Source: Dryocosmus kuriphilus
Taxonomy: Eukaryota; Arthropoda; Insecta; Hymenoptera; Cynipidae
Reading direction: 5' to 3'
DNA length: 64,000 nt
NCBI GenBank assembly: GCA_038277395.1
Contig: CM076196.1
Coordinates: forward strand, 132,305,410 to 132,369,409
Position numbers and translations under genes: made by a program
Shown: positions 9,774-20,905 of the stretch, in pieces
Layout: each line of letters opens with the position of its first letter
Numbering within the stretch: the first letter of the stretch is position 1
The notes under the pieces: generated by a model
Databases searched by the model: none
Told to the model about the DNA's origin: nothing
What the model saw: only the letters and a program-made list of their open reading frames with translations

Positions 9774-12700
9774 TATATATGTGCCTGTTATATGTTGAAG
9801 GATTTGATCAACTTGTCAATTTATGTGAATGACGGTTGCAGCGTCATTCCCATTCACTTTTCAGCTTATATTATAAGGTACTTGACTGCCATATTTCCAA
9901 TCTAATACCTACTTCCAAGGAATCACAATTATAAACTTTAGCCATTTCCGTGCGGGATTTGACTACAAAAATTAAACTTTGGAATAATTTTTTGATGTTA
10001 CGATTGCGTATTTACTGACAGAGACTGCCTCACGAGAAACTGCTTACTGATTGAAACAGTGAGTTCTATTTCACCGATTGGTACTGAACCTTTTCCACTG
10101 ACTACCAGTAACTGACTTCTAGCTATCTCATTCAGTGACATTTACAGAACATGCATTTATAATTTTCTCGTTTATGAGATGCCATATAAAAAACAACACT
10201 TAAATTACCTGTTAAAATCAAAAATAAGAAAGCCTCAGCCCCTTCTGATGTTCAAAATGATACGGAAACAAATATCATTTTGATGCGCAATAAAACTGAT
10301 ACCGAAATCGAGAGCATTTTCATCGACGGGAATGAATAATTGATTTTTGTGATCATAATGATCGTGATTCGGGGTCATGTGTCAATTTAAGCAAAAATGG
10401 CCAACCTTCTTGGAGTATACTTTAGCTTATAAACATTTTATTATTTCTAATTTCTAATCGTGCAAGTGTACTTAAAAAGTTAATAAATACCGAAACTTGA
10501 TAACAGAATCTATCTCCTGTTGAGTGCTAATTGTCATTTGCGCGCGGTTAGGCAATATATTTTAGATTATCACATCCGCGCCTAAAACTGGCGAATATTT
10601 TATTTTGTCTGACAGATTACCTGGAAAGCAGATCAAAATAATCCGAATGGACAGATTATTATCATCTCGAGAGTTACAATGACCGCTGGAGTAAAATGCT
10701 CTGCAACAAAAATGATACTTATTTTTTTACTGTAATTTTTATGCTTCAATTTCAATTTGCTTCAGACAAAAAAGAAATGATGATAATTTTAAGGCAGTTT
10801 ATGAATGTGAGCTTTCAATATCACTTAACCGCTAAACCGAGTTTGTATAATATAAACAAATGTGCGAAGGTCAAATAAAATTGAACGAGTTCACTGATAG
10901 AATAGAGAATACATAAATATTTACTATGAAAATTGCTATCTGAAACCGAAGTAGACTATTTCTGGAATGTTCTATGCAAAATTACTCTCGCTCCAGTATT
11001 CGTTAGTATTCTCGTTTTATATCTCTAGGATGAAGACGACCTAAAACTGCCTAGCTGGAGCCGAATTGTGACAGGGCATCGCATACAATATCGTGGGACG
11101 TGACGTCCTTTCGTGCGGGTACTGTCAACTTCAAAACGCGACTCATAACGTTAATAATTTCGGGACGACGCATAGTCATTTTTGTTATTACCAGATAATT
11201 CTTCTGTAACTTTTTTCCGACTACCGTAAACCTCACACGCGGCGGAGAACACATTTTTTAATCTCTATTAAAGAATAATACCAACACGGTTGGTATTATT
11301 GGAATTATTGATGTCTAAATAAGAAAGAAATCGCTTTAAATTACATTTGACATCACATGAAATTATTATGCGATTTTAAAAGAGTCAAATTTGAAACTCT
11401 GAAAATTTCTATACGATTCCAAATTTTTCAATTTTAAAAGCTTTAAGATAGTAATCTTTAATTTGAAACGTTTCAAAAATGTAAATTATTCAGTTTTGAT
11501 TTCAAAAATATTTTCACATTTTTATGTAACAGATTCAAGGCTTAAAGTCTATAATTAAAATAAAGTGTTAAAAAATTGACTTTTTTATTTTTAAAACTAT
11601 CAAATTAAACAATTTTAAATTGAAATCGTTTGTGAGATATTGATAGGTTAGAGAAATTTAAAAACTGCTCTTAATTTATTGTAAAACTTCACATTAAAAA
11701 CAATTACAAAGATACAATAATTACGATGCATTTGGAATTACCAAGTTTTGATTTAAAAATGAAATAGTTTTAGACTGAAATATCAAAAATTGTTTGGTCT
11801 CCAAATTAAATCAATAAAAAAATTTAATTTAAAATTGGAAGCCGGCAGAATGATTTATCAATTTTAATTTCGAAGCGCACCAAATTGCTTAACTTAAAAC
11901 TTCACAGAAAATCCTAGGGTGTCAAATTTTGATCCAAAATTGGATTAAAGCGTTGTACATTGAAGAAACAGTTGACAACGCATAACTAAGTACTAACAAA
12001 GACACAATAAATCTCTTATATTGTATAATATCAAATTGAAAGTTTTAACAGAACAATTTCAAAATTAAAATTTTTTAAATTTAATAATTTCGAATTGAAA
12101 ATCATTCAACTTCATTGAGAAGGTCGTTAAACATTTCAATACTTCATTTTGAATCTCAAATTTTGATACATTAAAATAAAAATTGTTCAATTTTGACGGC
12201 TTTGAGTTTAGTGAAAGTGCATATTTTAAATTCATCTAATTGGAAGATTCTTTCATGTTTAATGATGCGAACTTAAAGGAAGTCTATGAATTCATTCAAT
12301 GCGTATTTATAAGGAGAAAAGGAGGAAGTTTCTTGAAAAAAGGGGGAAAATTATTTTTTCTCAAGGTACCTACATATATATTTTATTTTAAGACGATTAT
12401 AAACAATTTCGTCCACGGAGAGGATTCTTCGGAATTTAATTATGCCAGATATTATCTTTTACCGAGAAAATTCTTGAGAACCTATGCTAAGTATAATTAT
12501 GATTAATGCTTATAATTCCCGGAAGATAGCATTTGGGTGCTAATGACTTTACACAAATCCATCAGCTAGATATGAGGACGTAACAATCTGTAGGATGCAA
12601 GAAACGAGGAAAGTAACGAGTGTAATGAATAATGTCTTTAGTCTAAGATTAATATTTACAATCTTTAGCAGGATTTTCGATATGAAATTACCGCAAGGGG

Positions 12701-13560
12701 AAATTAACCAATCAAATTATTTTTTTAGCAAGTTTTTCACAATGTCTTTTCGCCAGTGCTGCACCCAGAAAAAGATTTGGCTGAATCAACATAATTTTTG
12801 TTAATTTCATAGAAAAAACTAGAGTGTTGATTGGAATAAACTTTCGCGTTCCAATGGCGGTTCAACAAGAAGGAACTATTGCGGTGTGAAATTCATTCAA
12901 TTTCAAAAATGTGTCCAAAGGAATCTAATTATTTCGTCCAAAAGATCCAGTTTTGTTGACACGTTGGCCCGAAAAGATTTCAGAGAACCAATTTTCCACT
13001 TGAAAGTTATTACAATTTAATAAAAAAATTTGAAAGTCATAATGAATTTGTAATGGATACAGTAACGAATATATTGAATGAATAAACTCAAGTTTTAAAG
13101 ATTTTGTGTAAATTGAAATGATACGAGGACTTTTCGGAAAAAATCATTTGTAAGTTATTGGTGTATTTGTAAACATAAAAGCACATTCACACGCGAAAAT
13201 ATGTTCAAAATTATTTCTGTCGTTATTGAAAAATTGGCTCGAAAAGAAATAAATTTCAACTGTTTTTTGTTGAAGTGAGGTTATTTCAACATTTAGTACC
13301 GAGGGAATTTGAGCGTCAAAATTCTAAAATTTTGAAATAGATGCGCGCGCATGTGTTGATTAAGAGCTGATTTTGACAGATTCTAAAGGAAACAATGTTT
13401 TAGTACAGCCGCAACAGCATTGAACCTCTAGTGTTTTTCTGTGTTGTATACCTTTTGTTTATCTGAACAAAAATGTTTTTTAGATGGGTAAACTTGTAAG
13501 TACCACCATGTTCAAACAACGCATGCTCTTTTCCAAAATTTAGGGATTATTTAGGGCTAA
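9774..13560. other. AT-rich DNA without recognised gene
   Basis: Short ORFs (for example 11051-11254 minus, 12240-12506 and 12595-12804 plus) show no recognisable domain or coding signature. About 11330-12240 is unusually rich in phrases like CAATTTTAAA and TCAAATTTTGA, resembling a very degenerate short-period array. The only sharp structure is the hairpin at 11274-11300. Confidence 0.5.
11274..11300. repeat. Perfect 12-bp hairpin with 3-nt loop
   Basis: AATAATACCAAC, ACG, GTTGGTATTATT. It lies in AT-rich DNA with no adjacent gene, so no terminator role is implied. Confidence 0.8.
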
Positions 13561-13580
13561 TTTAGAACTCAACAAAAAAA

Positions 13581-13677
13581 TTTAGAGCTCTGCATTTTAA
13601 AAAAATGCATGGTACTGACAGCTTGACGTCAAGCCAGCAGTACCATGCATTTTTTTGTTTAAATGCAGAGCTCTAAA
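13581..13677. repeat. 97-bp near-perfect palindrome
   Basis: The left arm starts TTTAGAGCTCTGCATTTTAA and the right arm ends TTTAAATGCAGAGCTCTAAA. Symmetry continues to the centre through GGTACTG/CAGTACC and the 14-bp palindrome GCTTGACGTCAAGC (13621-13634), with only a few mismatches and a small length difference in the A/T runs. Confidence 0.85.
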
Positions 13678-13714
13678 TTCTTTTTGGTATTAAGGGCATG
13701 TGACGCATTAAAAT

Positions 13715-14085
13715 ACGTATATTACCGACCTTAGTTTTTAGGTTTCTCAACTTATTTTTTGAATCTCAGAACTTTTTTTGTAAGTAAAATATCGGACTGA
13801 AACTTTGGGAAATACACATGAGAAGACAATACATTACGTTTATGTAGTATATCTGAGTAGGAATTTAAAAAAAAATTTCGACGAAATTAAAACTGGAAGC
13901 GTTAAAAATGCACAGTAAAAAAAAAAAAATTTCAAGATTCCACTCAAATAATGTACATAAACGTAGTTTAGTGTCTTCTCATGCATTTTCCAAAATTTCA
14001 GTCCGATATTTTATTTACAAAAAAAGTTCTTAGGTTAAAAAAAATGACAAACCCATAAAACTGAGGTCGGTAATATAGGTCTAGA
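13715..14085. mobile_element. Foldback (palindromic MITE-like) element
   Basis: The left arm 13715-13850 (from TATATTACCGACCT) pairs with 13955-14085 (to AGGTCGGTAATATA). Both hold ATATCGGACTGAAA and GAGAAGACA-type blocks in inverse order. A ~100-bp A-rich centre separates them. No coding content. Confidence 0.75.
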
Positions 14086-14430
14086 AAATATCTAGCTCGG
14101 CTTAAGACTCTAGGTTGCGAGACTTGAATTTATAATTTCGAAAAAAAAAAAACGAAGTGCCAGACATGCTAGACATATATCTGGCAATGCTGGACATTGC
14201 AATCACACAAGTCGAGCATAATCTACCTCGCGCACTTGTCACACAATATACCACAATATACTATTGGGAACCGCAGAACTGCGATACGACATCTGGTGGT
14301 GAAAAAGAGTACTAAAATAAAGAGGCATGTTTACACGTGATGTTAGGAGTTGATATACAAAACTTTTATTTTTAAGTTTAAAATTTAAAAAAGGTGTTGT
14401 CAGTGCACAAAAAATTTATCTGAGTGTAAC
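14086..14430. other. Short intergenic stretch, nothing recognised
   Basis: AT-rich DNA with a near-repeat (CCAGACATGCTAGACATATATCTGGCAATGCTGGACATTG). No supported feature. Confidence 0.4.
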
Positions 14431-14723
14431 ATGAGTGATAATGGGATGAAATTTAGTCCTAAAAAAGACAAACATAAATGTCTTTGCTCGGTTTTCGGTT
14501 GCTCCTCAAGGGCTAGGAGAGATCCAGAAATCAGATTCCATAAATTTGCTAATATTATATTAATCAAAGTTTTGTAGAAATAACCACGATAAATGAAAAG
14601 AAGGAAATGATCGATCGTAGAAAACTGTGGGAACATGCGCTGAAAATGCGGAAGAAAGCAATTTCAAGTATGGTTGTATTTGTATGTTCTCAAAATTTTA
14701 GAAGAGACTACATGTTATCATAG
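14431..14723 (+). pseudogene. THAP-type zinc-finger fragment
   Basis: ATG at 14431 opens a 48-codon frame holding CSVFGCSSR and DPEIRFHKF, which match the start of THAP domains (C-x2-4-C, then F/H-F). It stops at TAG 14575-14577. A different frame from about 14592 carries the rest of the fold: RRKLWEHAL (the invariant Trp), then VCSQNF where THAP domains have C-x2-H followed by F, and DYM. The last zinc ligand is therefore Asn instead of His. It ends at TAG 14721, directly beside a GTAATT donor-like site. THAP domains bind DNA and occur in P-element-like transposases and derived genes; which source applies here cannot be told. Non-functional because of the frameshift and lost ligand. Confidence 0.65.
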
Positions 14724-14772
14724 GTAATTTTTTATATTTTGACGTACATAAACTTTAAAAAAACTTTTCCTG

Positions 14773-15359
14773 CACGGAGAAAAATAGATAGTCAAACTTT
14801 GAGTGTCAAAATTTAAATGGTCAGTTTGACCTTCCAGACAGTATCATATACAATCCATAATTTTTTCTCCATAGTCAAAGAGACTCTCATTTTATGTTCA
14901 TCTTAACAATCCGCAGAGAATCGGCCTTACTGTCAGGGATTATCAAATCGAAACTCTAGTATGGCCAAGTTAAATCCCCTGTTTTTACTCCTTTTGACCG
15001 TCCGAGGTGTCAAACTTACATCAGGGATGATCGAATCGAAACTCCGGGATGGTTAAGTTAAATATCTTGTTTTCAGTCATTTGTACCATTCGAGAGGGCC
15101 AAACTCACTATCAAGAATAATCAGAATGACACTGTGAGATGGTCAAATATATGCGCGCGCCGGTAGTGAACCTGACCTTCAAATTTTGACACTCCAGAAT
15201 CGTAAGCTTGACATTCTGGGATAGTAAACCTAGCCATCAAATTTTGACACTCCGCGGATGGTAAACCACACCATCTAGGGGGCTATCCCATAGTTAAAAC
15301 TCAAATATGGTCAGTCTGACACTCTAGATGTTCAGGCTGACCATCCATTTTTCTCCGTG
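14773..15359. mobile_element. Non-autonomous element with CACGGAGAAAAAT TIRs and internal minisatellite
   Basis: CACGGAGAAAAATAGATAG at 14773 is inverted at 15338-15359 (ATCCATTTTTCTCCGTG). The interior is built from degenerate ~85-bp units seen at about 14931, 15016 and 15101. Each has AT(G/T)ATC-AATCGAAACTC, GATGGTCAAGTTAAAT and GTCAAAC phrases, followed by shorter TTTTGACACTCC units. No ORF. Confidence 0.75.
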
Positions 15360-15589
15360 TGTGTGTTCAAGACGAATAATTAAATCGATATAATCTAATT
15401 AGTTTTTTGTAACTCAGTAGTAACAATGTAAACAAGGGCGATGAATTAACTCAAGTTCTAGCCTCAAAATTCAATCTCTAAATTGTACTGAACAGTGGCG
15501 CAACCAGGGGGATGCCTATGGGGCTAAAGCCCCTCCCGAAATTTCCCAAAGTAGATATACAGGGCCCATAAGTTTTTAAGATATTATCG

Positions 15590-16030
15590 ATGATATCATT
15601 ATACTACGCAATGACGAGACATGAAATTGACGAAAACAACTTCCCCTTCCCTCCTCGCCCTTTCTCAACCCCATAAGCTTCTAGAAATTTGCGCGATGAT
15701 CTCATTAAACTACGCATCAAAACGTTGAATTGCGGACGCGTCTGAACCTGTAGAAAATTCTAGAACTTTAGTAGAAAGAGGGAAATCTCTCTCTCCCTCT
15801 CTCCATTAGCTTCTAGAAAATATGCGGGAGGATCTCATTAAACAACGCATTACATTTACGTTTGAAAATGTTTAATTGCAGACATGTCTAGACGTGTGTT
15901 CTAGAACTTTAAGATAAAGAGGGAGATACATTAATAGACAAAGATAGTACCTGCATTAATAATTGTGCATATGTACAGACACATTGCCAAGATATTTCTA
16001 TGTTGATTTTAGAAATATTAATCTAAGCGC
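15590..16030. repeat. Dispersed copy of the foldback-arm family seen at 34.4-37.7 kb
   Basis: Collinear with about 34570-35050: CATTATACTACGCAAT, AGCTTCTAGAAATTTGCGCG, GATCTCATTAAACTACG, then TAATAGACAAAGATAGTACC and TGTGCATATGTACA. Only one arm is present here. The flank at 15485-15560 (GTGGCGCAACCAGGGGGATG) is not in the other copies. Confidence 0.8.
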
Positions 16031-16129
16031 TGACCATCTAAGGCAGAATGTATTTTATTTAATGATTCATTTTCTGCTTCTTTTCCGGCATCGCTTTAAA
16101 TGAGTGTGCTTATCTCTCGATGAGGTGGA

Positions 16130-16159
16130 TGAGGACTATGAGCAGGCTCATAGTCCTCA
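16130..16159. repeat. Perfect 14-bp hairpin upstream of the zinc-finger locus
   Basis: TGAGGACTATGAGC, AG, GCTCATAGTCCTCA. It lies about 430 bp upstream of the predicted transcription start; a protein-binding role is possible but unsupported. Confidence 0.8.
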
Positions 16160-16199
16160 CCTACCTTGTCCTCAGTTTTATGAGCTTGAAAGGGTAAAA

Positions 16200-16400
16200 T
16201 AAATTTCAGGGAACATTTTTAGAGCTGGAACAGGGAAAATGGTATGATTTGGTTACATAAATTGTAATTTTTGGAATTTCAGGGAACGTTTTTAGAGTTG
16301 GATCAGGGAGAATGGTATGATTTGATTGCACAAATTGTAATTTTGAAATTTCAGGGAATATTTTACAGGTGGAAGAGGGAAAAATGGTATGAAAACTCTC
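16200..16400. repeat. Three tandem ~74-bp units upstream of the zinc-finger gene
   Basis: Units begin at (A)AATTTCAGGGAA near 16203, 16277 and 16349. Each continues with (A/T)TTTTAGAG-(T/C)TGGA-CAGGGA-AATGGTATGA. Each start resembles a 3' splice site (TTTCAG). Confidence 0.75.
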
Positions 16401-16560
16401 TCGTTTTACAGACTTGGTTGCAGAACTCTCACAGTTATACTGGCACCATCTGCATAATAAAATATGATGACCTGGTCTTTTGTTTCAAGATTAGAGGCTA
16501 TGTTTATATCCTCCTTCCCCTCCTCCTACACCTTCTCCTTCTCCTCCTCCTCCTCCTCAG

Positions 16561-16596
16561 TATATAAACTCAGCACTAGTGATCGAACTGTCATTT
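16561..16596 (+). promoter_or_regulatory. TATA box and initiator for the zinc-finger gene
   Basis: TATATAAA occupies 16561-16568 and TCATTT (TCAKTY-type initiator) 16591-16596, placing the initiator A 32 bases after the first T of the TATA box, which is correct for insect core promoters. A (CCT)n polypyrimidine run (16510-16560) lies immediately upstream. The first good ATG (16616) is 23 bases downstream. Confidence 0.65.
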
Positions 16597-16615
16597 GTGT
16601 TGTGGCAGTGACAGA

Positions 16616-17302
16616 ATGGCTTTCACATGTCCAAATTGCTCAAGAGTTTATTCAAGACTCGATAATTTAAAAAGACATGCAAAATACTCTTGCACAGCAA
16701 AGAATCGTGTGTATGATGATGAGAGAGGCTTTCGCCAAATTGCAAAGATGTCTGAAGCTATAAGAACAATTCAAAACAGCAACAAACATAATAGAAAGAC
16801 TAGTGACACAATTCATGGAAAGCAGAAAAATTTTAAACCTAATGAGGATACAGCTATTCAAGAAGAAATCAAACTATATTCTTCTCCATTAAAGAAACTT
16901 GTGGGCATTACTCAGAAGGTTAAACCTGAATTGGAGTCACAAGTGAAGAAGCGAAAATTAGAAGCAGAACATGAAGATGAAAAAGAAGAATTTGATCAAT
17001 ATGATAATTCACCGTCCATGACAATCAATAATGATGATGATGATGATAGTAATAATAATGAAAATAAGGATAAGGATTACAATGATGAAGATGGCGATGA
17101 TGGTGCTGAAGATGACGCAGAAAGTGACTTTTCCTCTGAATATGAAATAGAGACAAAATTTTCAGGTTACCGGGAAGATCCGAATGATTTGGTAGATCGA
17201 ATACGCTCACTTTTACAATCCCAATCAACTGGAAGCAGAAATAAGTCGCTTGAATTAATTGCAATCATTAATGAATTAAGAGAGGCTGGTATTATTGACT
17301 AA
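16616..17302 (+). CDS. C2HC/C2H2 zinc-finger protein with acidic middle and conserved-looking C-terminal tail
   Basis: The start at 16616 is preferred over 16595 because it lies just after the initiator and gives a protein beginning directly with the finger. The finger is C5-x2-C8-x12-H21-x4-C26, a C2HC variant with YSRLDNLKRH. Residues 27-140 are basic and low complexity, with KKRK as a likely nuclear signal. Residues about 145-185 are Asp/Asn/Glu-rich. The tail (about 187-228) is a predicted helix-rich block, DLVDRIRSLLQ...IINELREAGIID. Length is 228 aa without lesions. A poly(A) signal AATAAA is at 17441-17446. Function is unknown; a nuclear DNA- or RNA-binding role is inferred. The tail motif is reminiscent of short zinc-finger proteins carried by insect mobile elements, so this may be an element gene or an exapted one. 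Confidence 0.75.
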   Translation: MAFTCPNCSRVYSRLDNLKRHAKYSCTAKNRVYDDERGFRQIAKMSEAIRTIQNSNKHNRKTSDTIHGKQKNFKPNEDTAIQEEIKLYSSPLKKLVGITQKVKPELESQVKKRKLEAEHEDEKEEFDQYDNSPSMTINNDDDDDSNNNENKDKDYNDEDGDDGAEDDAESDFSSEYEIETKFSGYREDPNDLVDRIRSLLQSQSTGSRNKSLELIAIINELREAGIID

Positions 17303-17440
17303 TAATATTTTTATTAATTGATGTAAAAACTTTAGCAACTGCTGATTCCATATTTCTAATAGTTGAATTAGCATTTCAATTAGTGGATTCAACACTTCCT
17401 GTAGTTATAGCTTAAGAATTTACTGTAATGCAATAAGTTA

Positions 17441-17446
17441 AATAAA
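17441..17446 (+). terminator. Poly(A) signal of the zinc-finger gene
   Basis: AATAAA 139 bases after the stop codon, in AT-rich 3' sequence. Confidence 0.6.
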
Positions 17447-18069
17447 TCTAATTCTTAACATATAATTATGTGTGTATTTCTTCTTCACACCGCTTACCGG
17501 AATTAATATTAGTTTTTAAATGCAGGAGAGGTTCATTACATCTTTTGATACTTCTAACATATGATTTATGGTGTGTAATAATTGAATGTAACATTTTCAA
17601 TACCTACTTGTTTCAACTATATAATAATCCTCCCCACCCTTCCAGAAACCTCCTCATCTTCCTCCTCCTCCTTCTCTTCCCCATACATTTTAATAGTTAA
17701 TTGAGGATAAATTTAGTGTTAATATCATTGAAAAAATTCCTTATACACATTTGTAAGAAATCAACCATTTAGAAGACAAGGTTCACAACGGTTATAACTA
17801 TACAAGAAAAGTAGCGTGATCGATGGTGGCGCACTCTATTCGTTATTAATCTGGTTTGCCTTGTTATTCTTGAATTAGATTTATTTTAACCGGAGACCAA
17901 GAAAAATATTTTTTTCATTGATAGCAGCAGATTTTAATAACAACAATACTTCACTAAGCATGTTATTGTTGCAGTGTTTCAATTAAGTAAATTGGATTTT
18001 TAGCATATTACTCTGTTGTGTTAAAGATTATTTTAATGTTTCTTACAGGGGATTATAAAGTTTAGGTAG
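17447..18069. other. Spacer between the zinc-finger gene and its duplicated tail
   Basis: Contains a second pyrimidine-rich (CCT)n tract at about 17628-17690, resembling the one in front of the gene promoter, but no TATA box or ORF follows it. This fits a decayed tandem copy of the locus. Confidence 0.5.
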
Positions 18070-18190
18070 CTGATTTATTTGGTAGATCGATTGCGGTTAC
18101 TTTAACAATGTCAAGCAGATGAAAACAGAAACAATGCATTGAAATAACTTCAATCATTAATGAAATAAAAGAGGCTGACATTATTATTTC
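18070..18190 (+). pseudogene. Decayed duplicate of the zinc-finger gene's 3' end
   Basis: The nucleotide sequence parallels 17188-17301: GATTT-TTTGGTAGATCGA, then AATCATTAATGAA(A/T)(T/A)AA and AGAGGCTG-ATTATT in the same order. In translation it keeps IINEI-EA-II but has a stop and substitutions. The remainder of the paralogue (finger, acidic region) is gone. It is interrupted downstream by the mariner insertion at 18219. Confidence 0.75.
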
Positions 18191-18218
18191 CAATAGTAGA
18201 AGTAACATATGTAGTATA

Positions 18219-19541
18219 CGAGGTGTGGTCAAAAAGTATGGTGACTTTTTTTATTTCGCGAGATGCGTACAGTCGATATTCGTTTTCTTTTTTTCTTATG
18301 TTGGTACACTCGTCCCAAACATATGTGCACAGTTTCAGCTATATAGAATTTTTTGTTTGTTTGTGAGAGGCATAAAGGTTAGAAGTGTTTTGCGTGCTCG
18401 GCGATTTTCTGCTGTCGAATAAAATGGATCAAAGAATTTGCATCCAATTTTGTGTAAAAAATGGAATTAAGTACTCCAAAACACTTTAAATGTTGACAGT
18501 GGCATACGGTGAGTATACTCTGAGTAAAAAAAAAATGTTTATAAGTGGTACAAGCTCTTTCAGGAAGGCCGAGAAGATGTTAATGGCGAAGCTCGCCCTG
18601 GACGTCCCAGCACGTCAACAACTGATGAAAACGTTGAAGAAGTGAAGAAAATAGTGTTGGCGAATCTTCGAATTACCATTAGAGAAGTTGCTGATGATGT
18701 CGGTATCTCGTTTGGCTCGTGCCAAGCAATTTTAGTGGATATTTTGGGCATGAGACATGTGTTAGCAAAGTTTGTTCCGAAATTGCTAAATTTTGACCAA
18801 AAGAACCGTCGCGTGAGCATCGCTCAGGAGCTGTTGAATGACGTCAACGGCGATCCAGACTTGCTCAAAAGGATCATAACAGGTGATGAAACATGGGTTA
18901 TGGTTATGACGTCGGAACTAAGGCTCAATCGTCCCAGTGGAAGCATTCTGGATCACCAAGACCAAAAAAAGCACGCCAAGTTCGATCAAATGTTAAGGTT
19001 TTGCTTACCGTTTTCTTCGATTATCATGACGTAGTGCATCAGGAGTTCTTACCACAAGGTCGCACAGTTAATAAAGAGTATTTATTACCTTGAAGTTATG
19101 CGCCGTTTGCGTGAAGAAATATGAAAAAAACGTCCGGAATTGTGGAAAAACCAGTCATGGTTATTGCACCACGATAATACGCCAGCTCACACTTCATTGT
19201 TTGTTCGTAATTTTTTGGCCAATAACAACACCATAATCATGCCACAGCCACCGTATTCACCAGCCTTGGCTCCTTGCGACTTTTCCTGTTTCCAAAACTC
19301 AAAAGACCCATGAAAGGACGGCGTTTTGCGACGATTGAGGAGATAAAGATCGCATCGCTGAAAGAGCTGAAGGCTCTACCAAAAAGTGCTTATCAGAAAT
19401 GCTTTGAGGATTGGAAAAAGCGCTGACACAAATGTATTATATCCGAGAGGGATTACTTTGAAGGGGACAACATCAATATTGATGAATAAATAAATATTTT
19501 TTGATAAAAATAAAAAATAACCTTACTTTGATCACACCTCG
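18219..19541 (+). mobile_element. Full-length D34D mariner element
   Basis: TIRs CGAGGTGTGGTCAAAAAGTA at 18219 and its inverse (CTTTGATCACACCTCG) ending at 19541 are flanked by TA (18217-18218 and 19542-19543). Length of 1323 bp is normal for mariner. One decayed transposase fills the interior. Confidence 0.9.
18424..19425 (+). pseudogene. mariner (D34D) transposase, broken
   Basis: ATG 18424 (MDQRICIQF) starts a protein of about 340 aa. In order: a paired-like HTH with REVADDVGIS (about 18690), the linker, TGDETW (first Asp, about 18882), HHDNTPAH (second Asp, about 19171) and PPYSPALAPCDF (third Asp). By count 34 residues separate the last two, the mariner signature. Lesions include TAA near 18487, a frameshift near 18530 in the A run, one near 18900, a premature TGA near 19093, a frameshift within YSP...CDF-FPKLK and TGA at the Trp of KKR(W). 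Catalytic residues remain, so decay is recent to intermediate. Confidence 0.88.
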
Positions 19542-19543
19542 TA

Positions 19544-20424
19544 TATATTTTATCTCGTTAATTCATAAAAACTGATCAAATAGACCCAACGCGGCACTAA
19601 GTATGCAATAAGGTTTTTCTATTACACTATACTATATAGTTCTTCTAATAAGTTAAATTCGATGTTATTTTTAAGCATAATAAGTACCTACTTGTATATG
19701 AAACATAATTTTAAAATGTATATCCACTTCTTAATTTCTTTCACCCATACTCATTTTGGTTATTATAAATATGTTAGAGACTCATCTCAGTTTTAGAGTT
19801 TCTAACTGATAGTCTAAGGCTTGTAATCGTTGAGTGCAAAATTTGAAGTATTTTATTTAATTACAACCTCGTCCTCAGTAAATATAAACAAGTTTTGAGA
19901 AAAAAATATTTCTGACAACATCTTTCTTTAGTTTCTTCATAATTTTGTCTTATATTGCAACATTTTTTCACACTGCATACTGCACTTTTTTCAACACACA
20001 AATCTTCTACAATAGTTCCAATTATAAAGTCTCTCATTCATTAAAGACGTTGATCGGTGCATAGGTTGAGTTCTTTCATTACAATAAATGTAGAGTTTCG
20101 AATTAAGATAGGAAGTATGAGTCCTTTTAATCAAGCTTGCTCAACTCACACCAAATTATCATCATACTGGAAACCAAAGTGCAGATTAAAATATTTAGAT
20201 TTAATAACTCTTTCACCCACTGAACCATATAGTATAGCATATTATAGTTTTGTATGGTATATTGTAGTCAGCTTGACTGTTTATAATTTCAAGCTTATTT
20301 TACTAGAATTCACACTAGATTCCATGACACCAAATTACATTATTCTTATGTACATTACCATACGTTTATATTTGCATTAGGCTGTCCTCCCCTCATTAAT
20401 CGAAGATTTTGAGTAGCCTATTCC
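19544..20424. other. AT-rich spacer, nothing recognised
   Basis: No coding or repeat signature beyond A/T runs. The 107-codon ORF at 20057-20380 has no domain or codon bias and is probably chance. Confidence 0.4.
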
Positions 20425-20905
20425 TTATCGGTTCACTCTTCGATTTTTCGTTGACAAACACATTATTTAAACATTTAAAACTATATTATAGCATTTTAGG
20501 AATATGTTGTAATATTTTTAAAGAATTTCGTAAAACGAAAGACTTATGTTGATCAATCTGATTATATCAACAAATTAAATGTTTATATGTTCCATAAGTA
20601 CATATGCATGATTCATCTCCAGTTATTTCTTTGCTTTTTCATTAACTAATTCCTTAGTGGATTTCTCTTTGATATTTTCAAAGAATTGGACAAAAAACGT
20701 AAGTCTAACGTTGGTTAGGCTTAAAATTTATAAGTAAATAAATTGTTTAAACATTCTACAGCTACGCGTCACTCATTTAACATCATCTCTTTATTAATTC
20801 CTTACAGGTTCTCCCTTTGATCTTTACTGATAGACGAGTTTCAACAATTATTTATTAAAATTATATTGCAGTAGTTTATCTTCAAAAGTGTGTGATATCA
20901 AGATT
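20425..20905. repeat. Copy 1 (partial) of a ~720-bp repeat flanking the Mutator-like gene
   Basis: Matches 25905-26412 collinearly: GCATTTTAGGAATAT, AAAGAATTTCGTAAAAC, TGATCAATC, CTAATTCCTTAGTGGATTTC, ATAGACGAGTTTCAAC and GCAGTAGTTTATCTT. The two copies are in direct orientation about 5.5 kb apart with the transposase gene between them. Confidence 0.85.

Noticed and set aside
11051..11254. 67-codon minus-strand ORF
   Set aside because: Too short, no domain, no promoter or conserved features visible.
11274..11300. Rho-independent terminator-like hairpin
   Set aside because: Eukaryotic context, no adjacent gene, and no T run directly after the stem.
17025..17264. His-rich minus-strand ORF
   Set aside because: Antisense shadow of the Asp/Asn-rich region of the zinc-finger gene.
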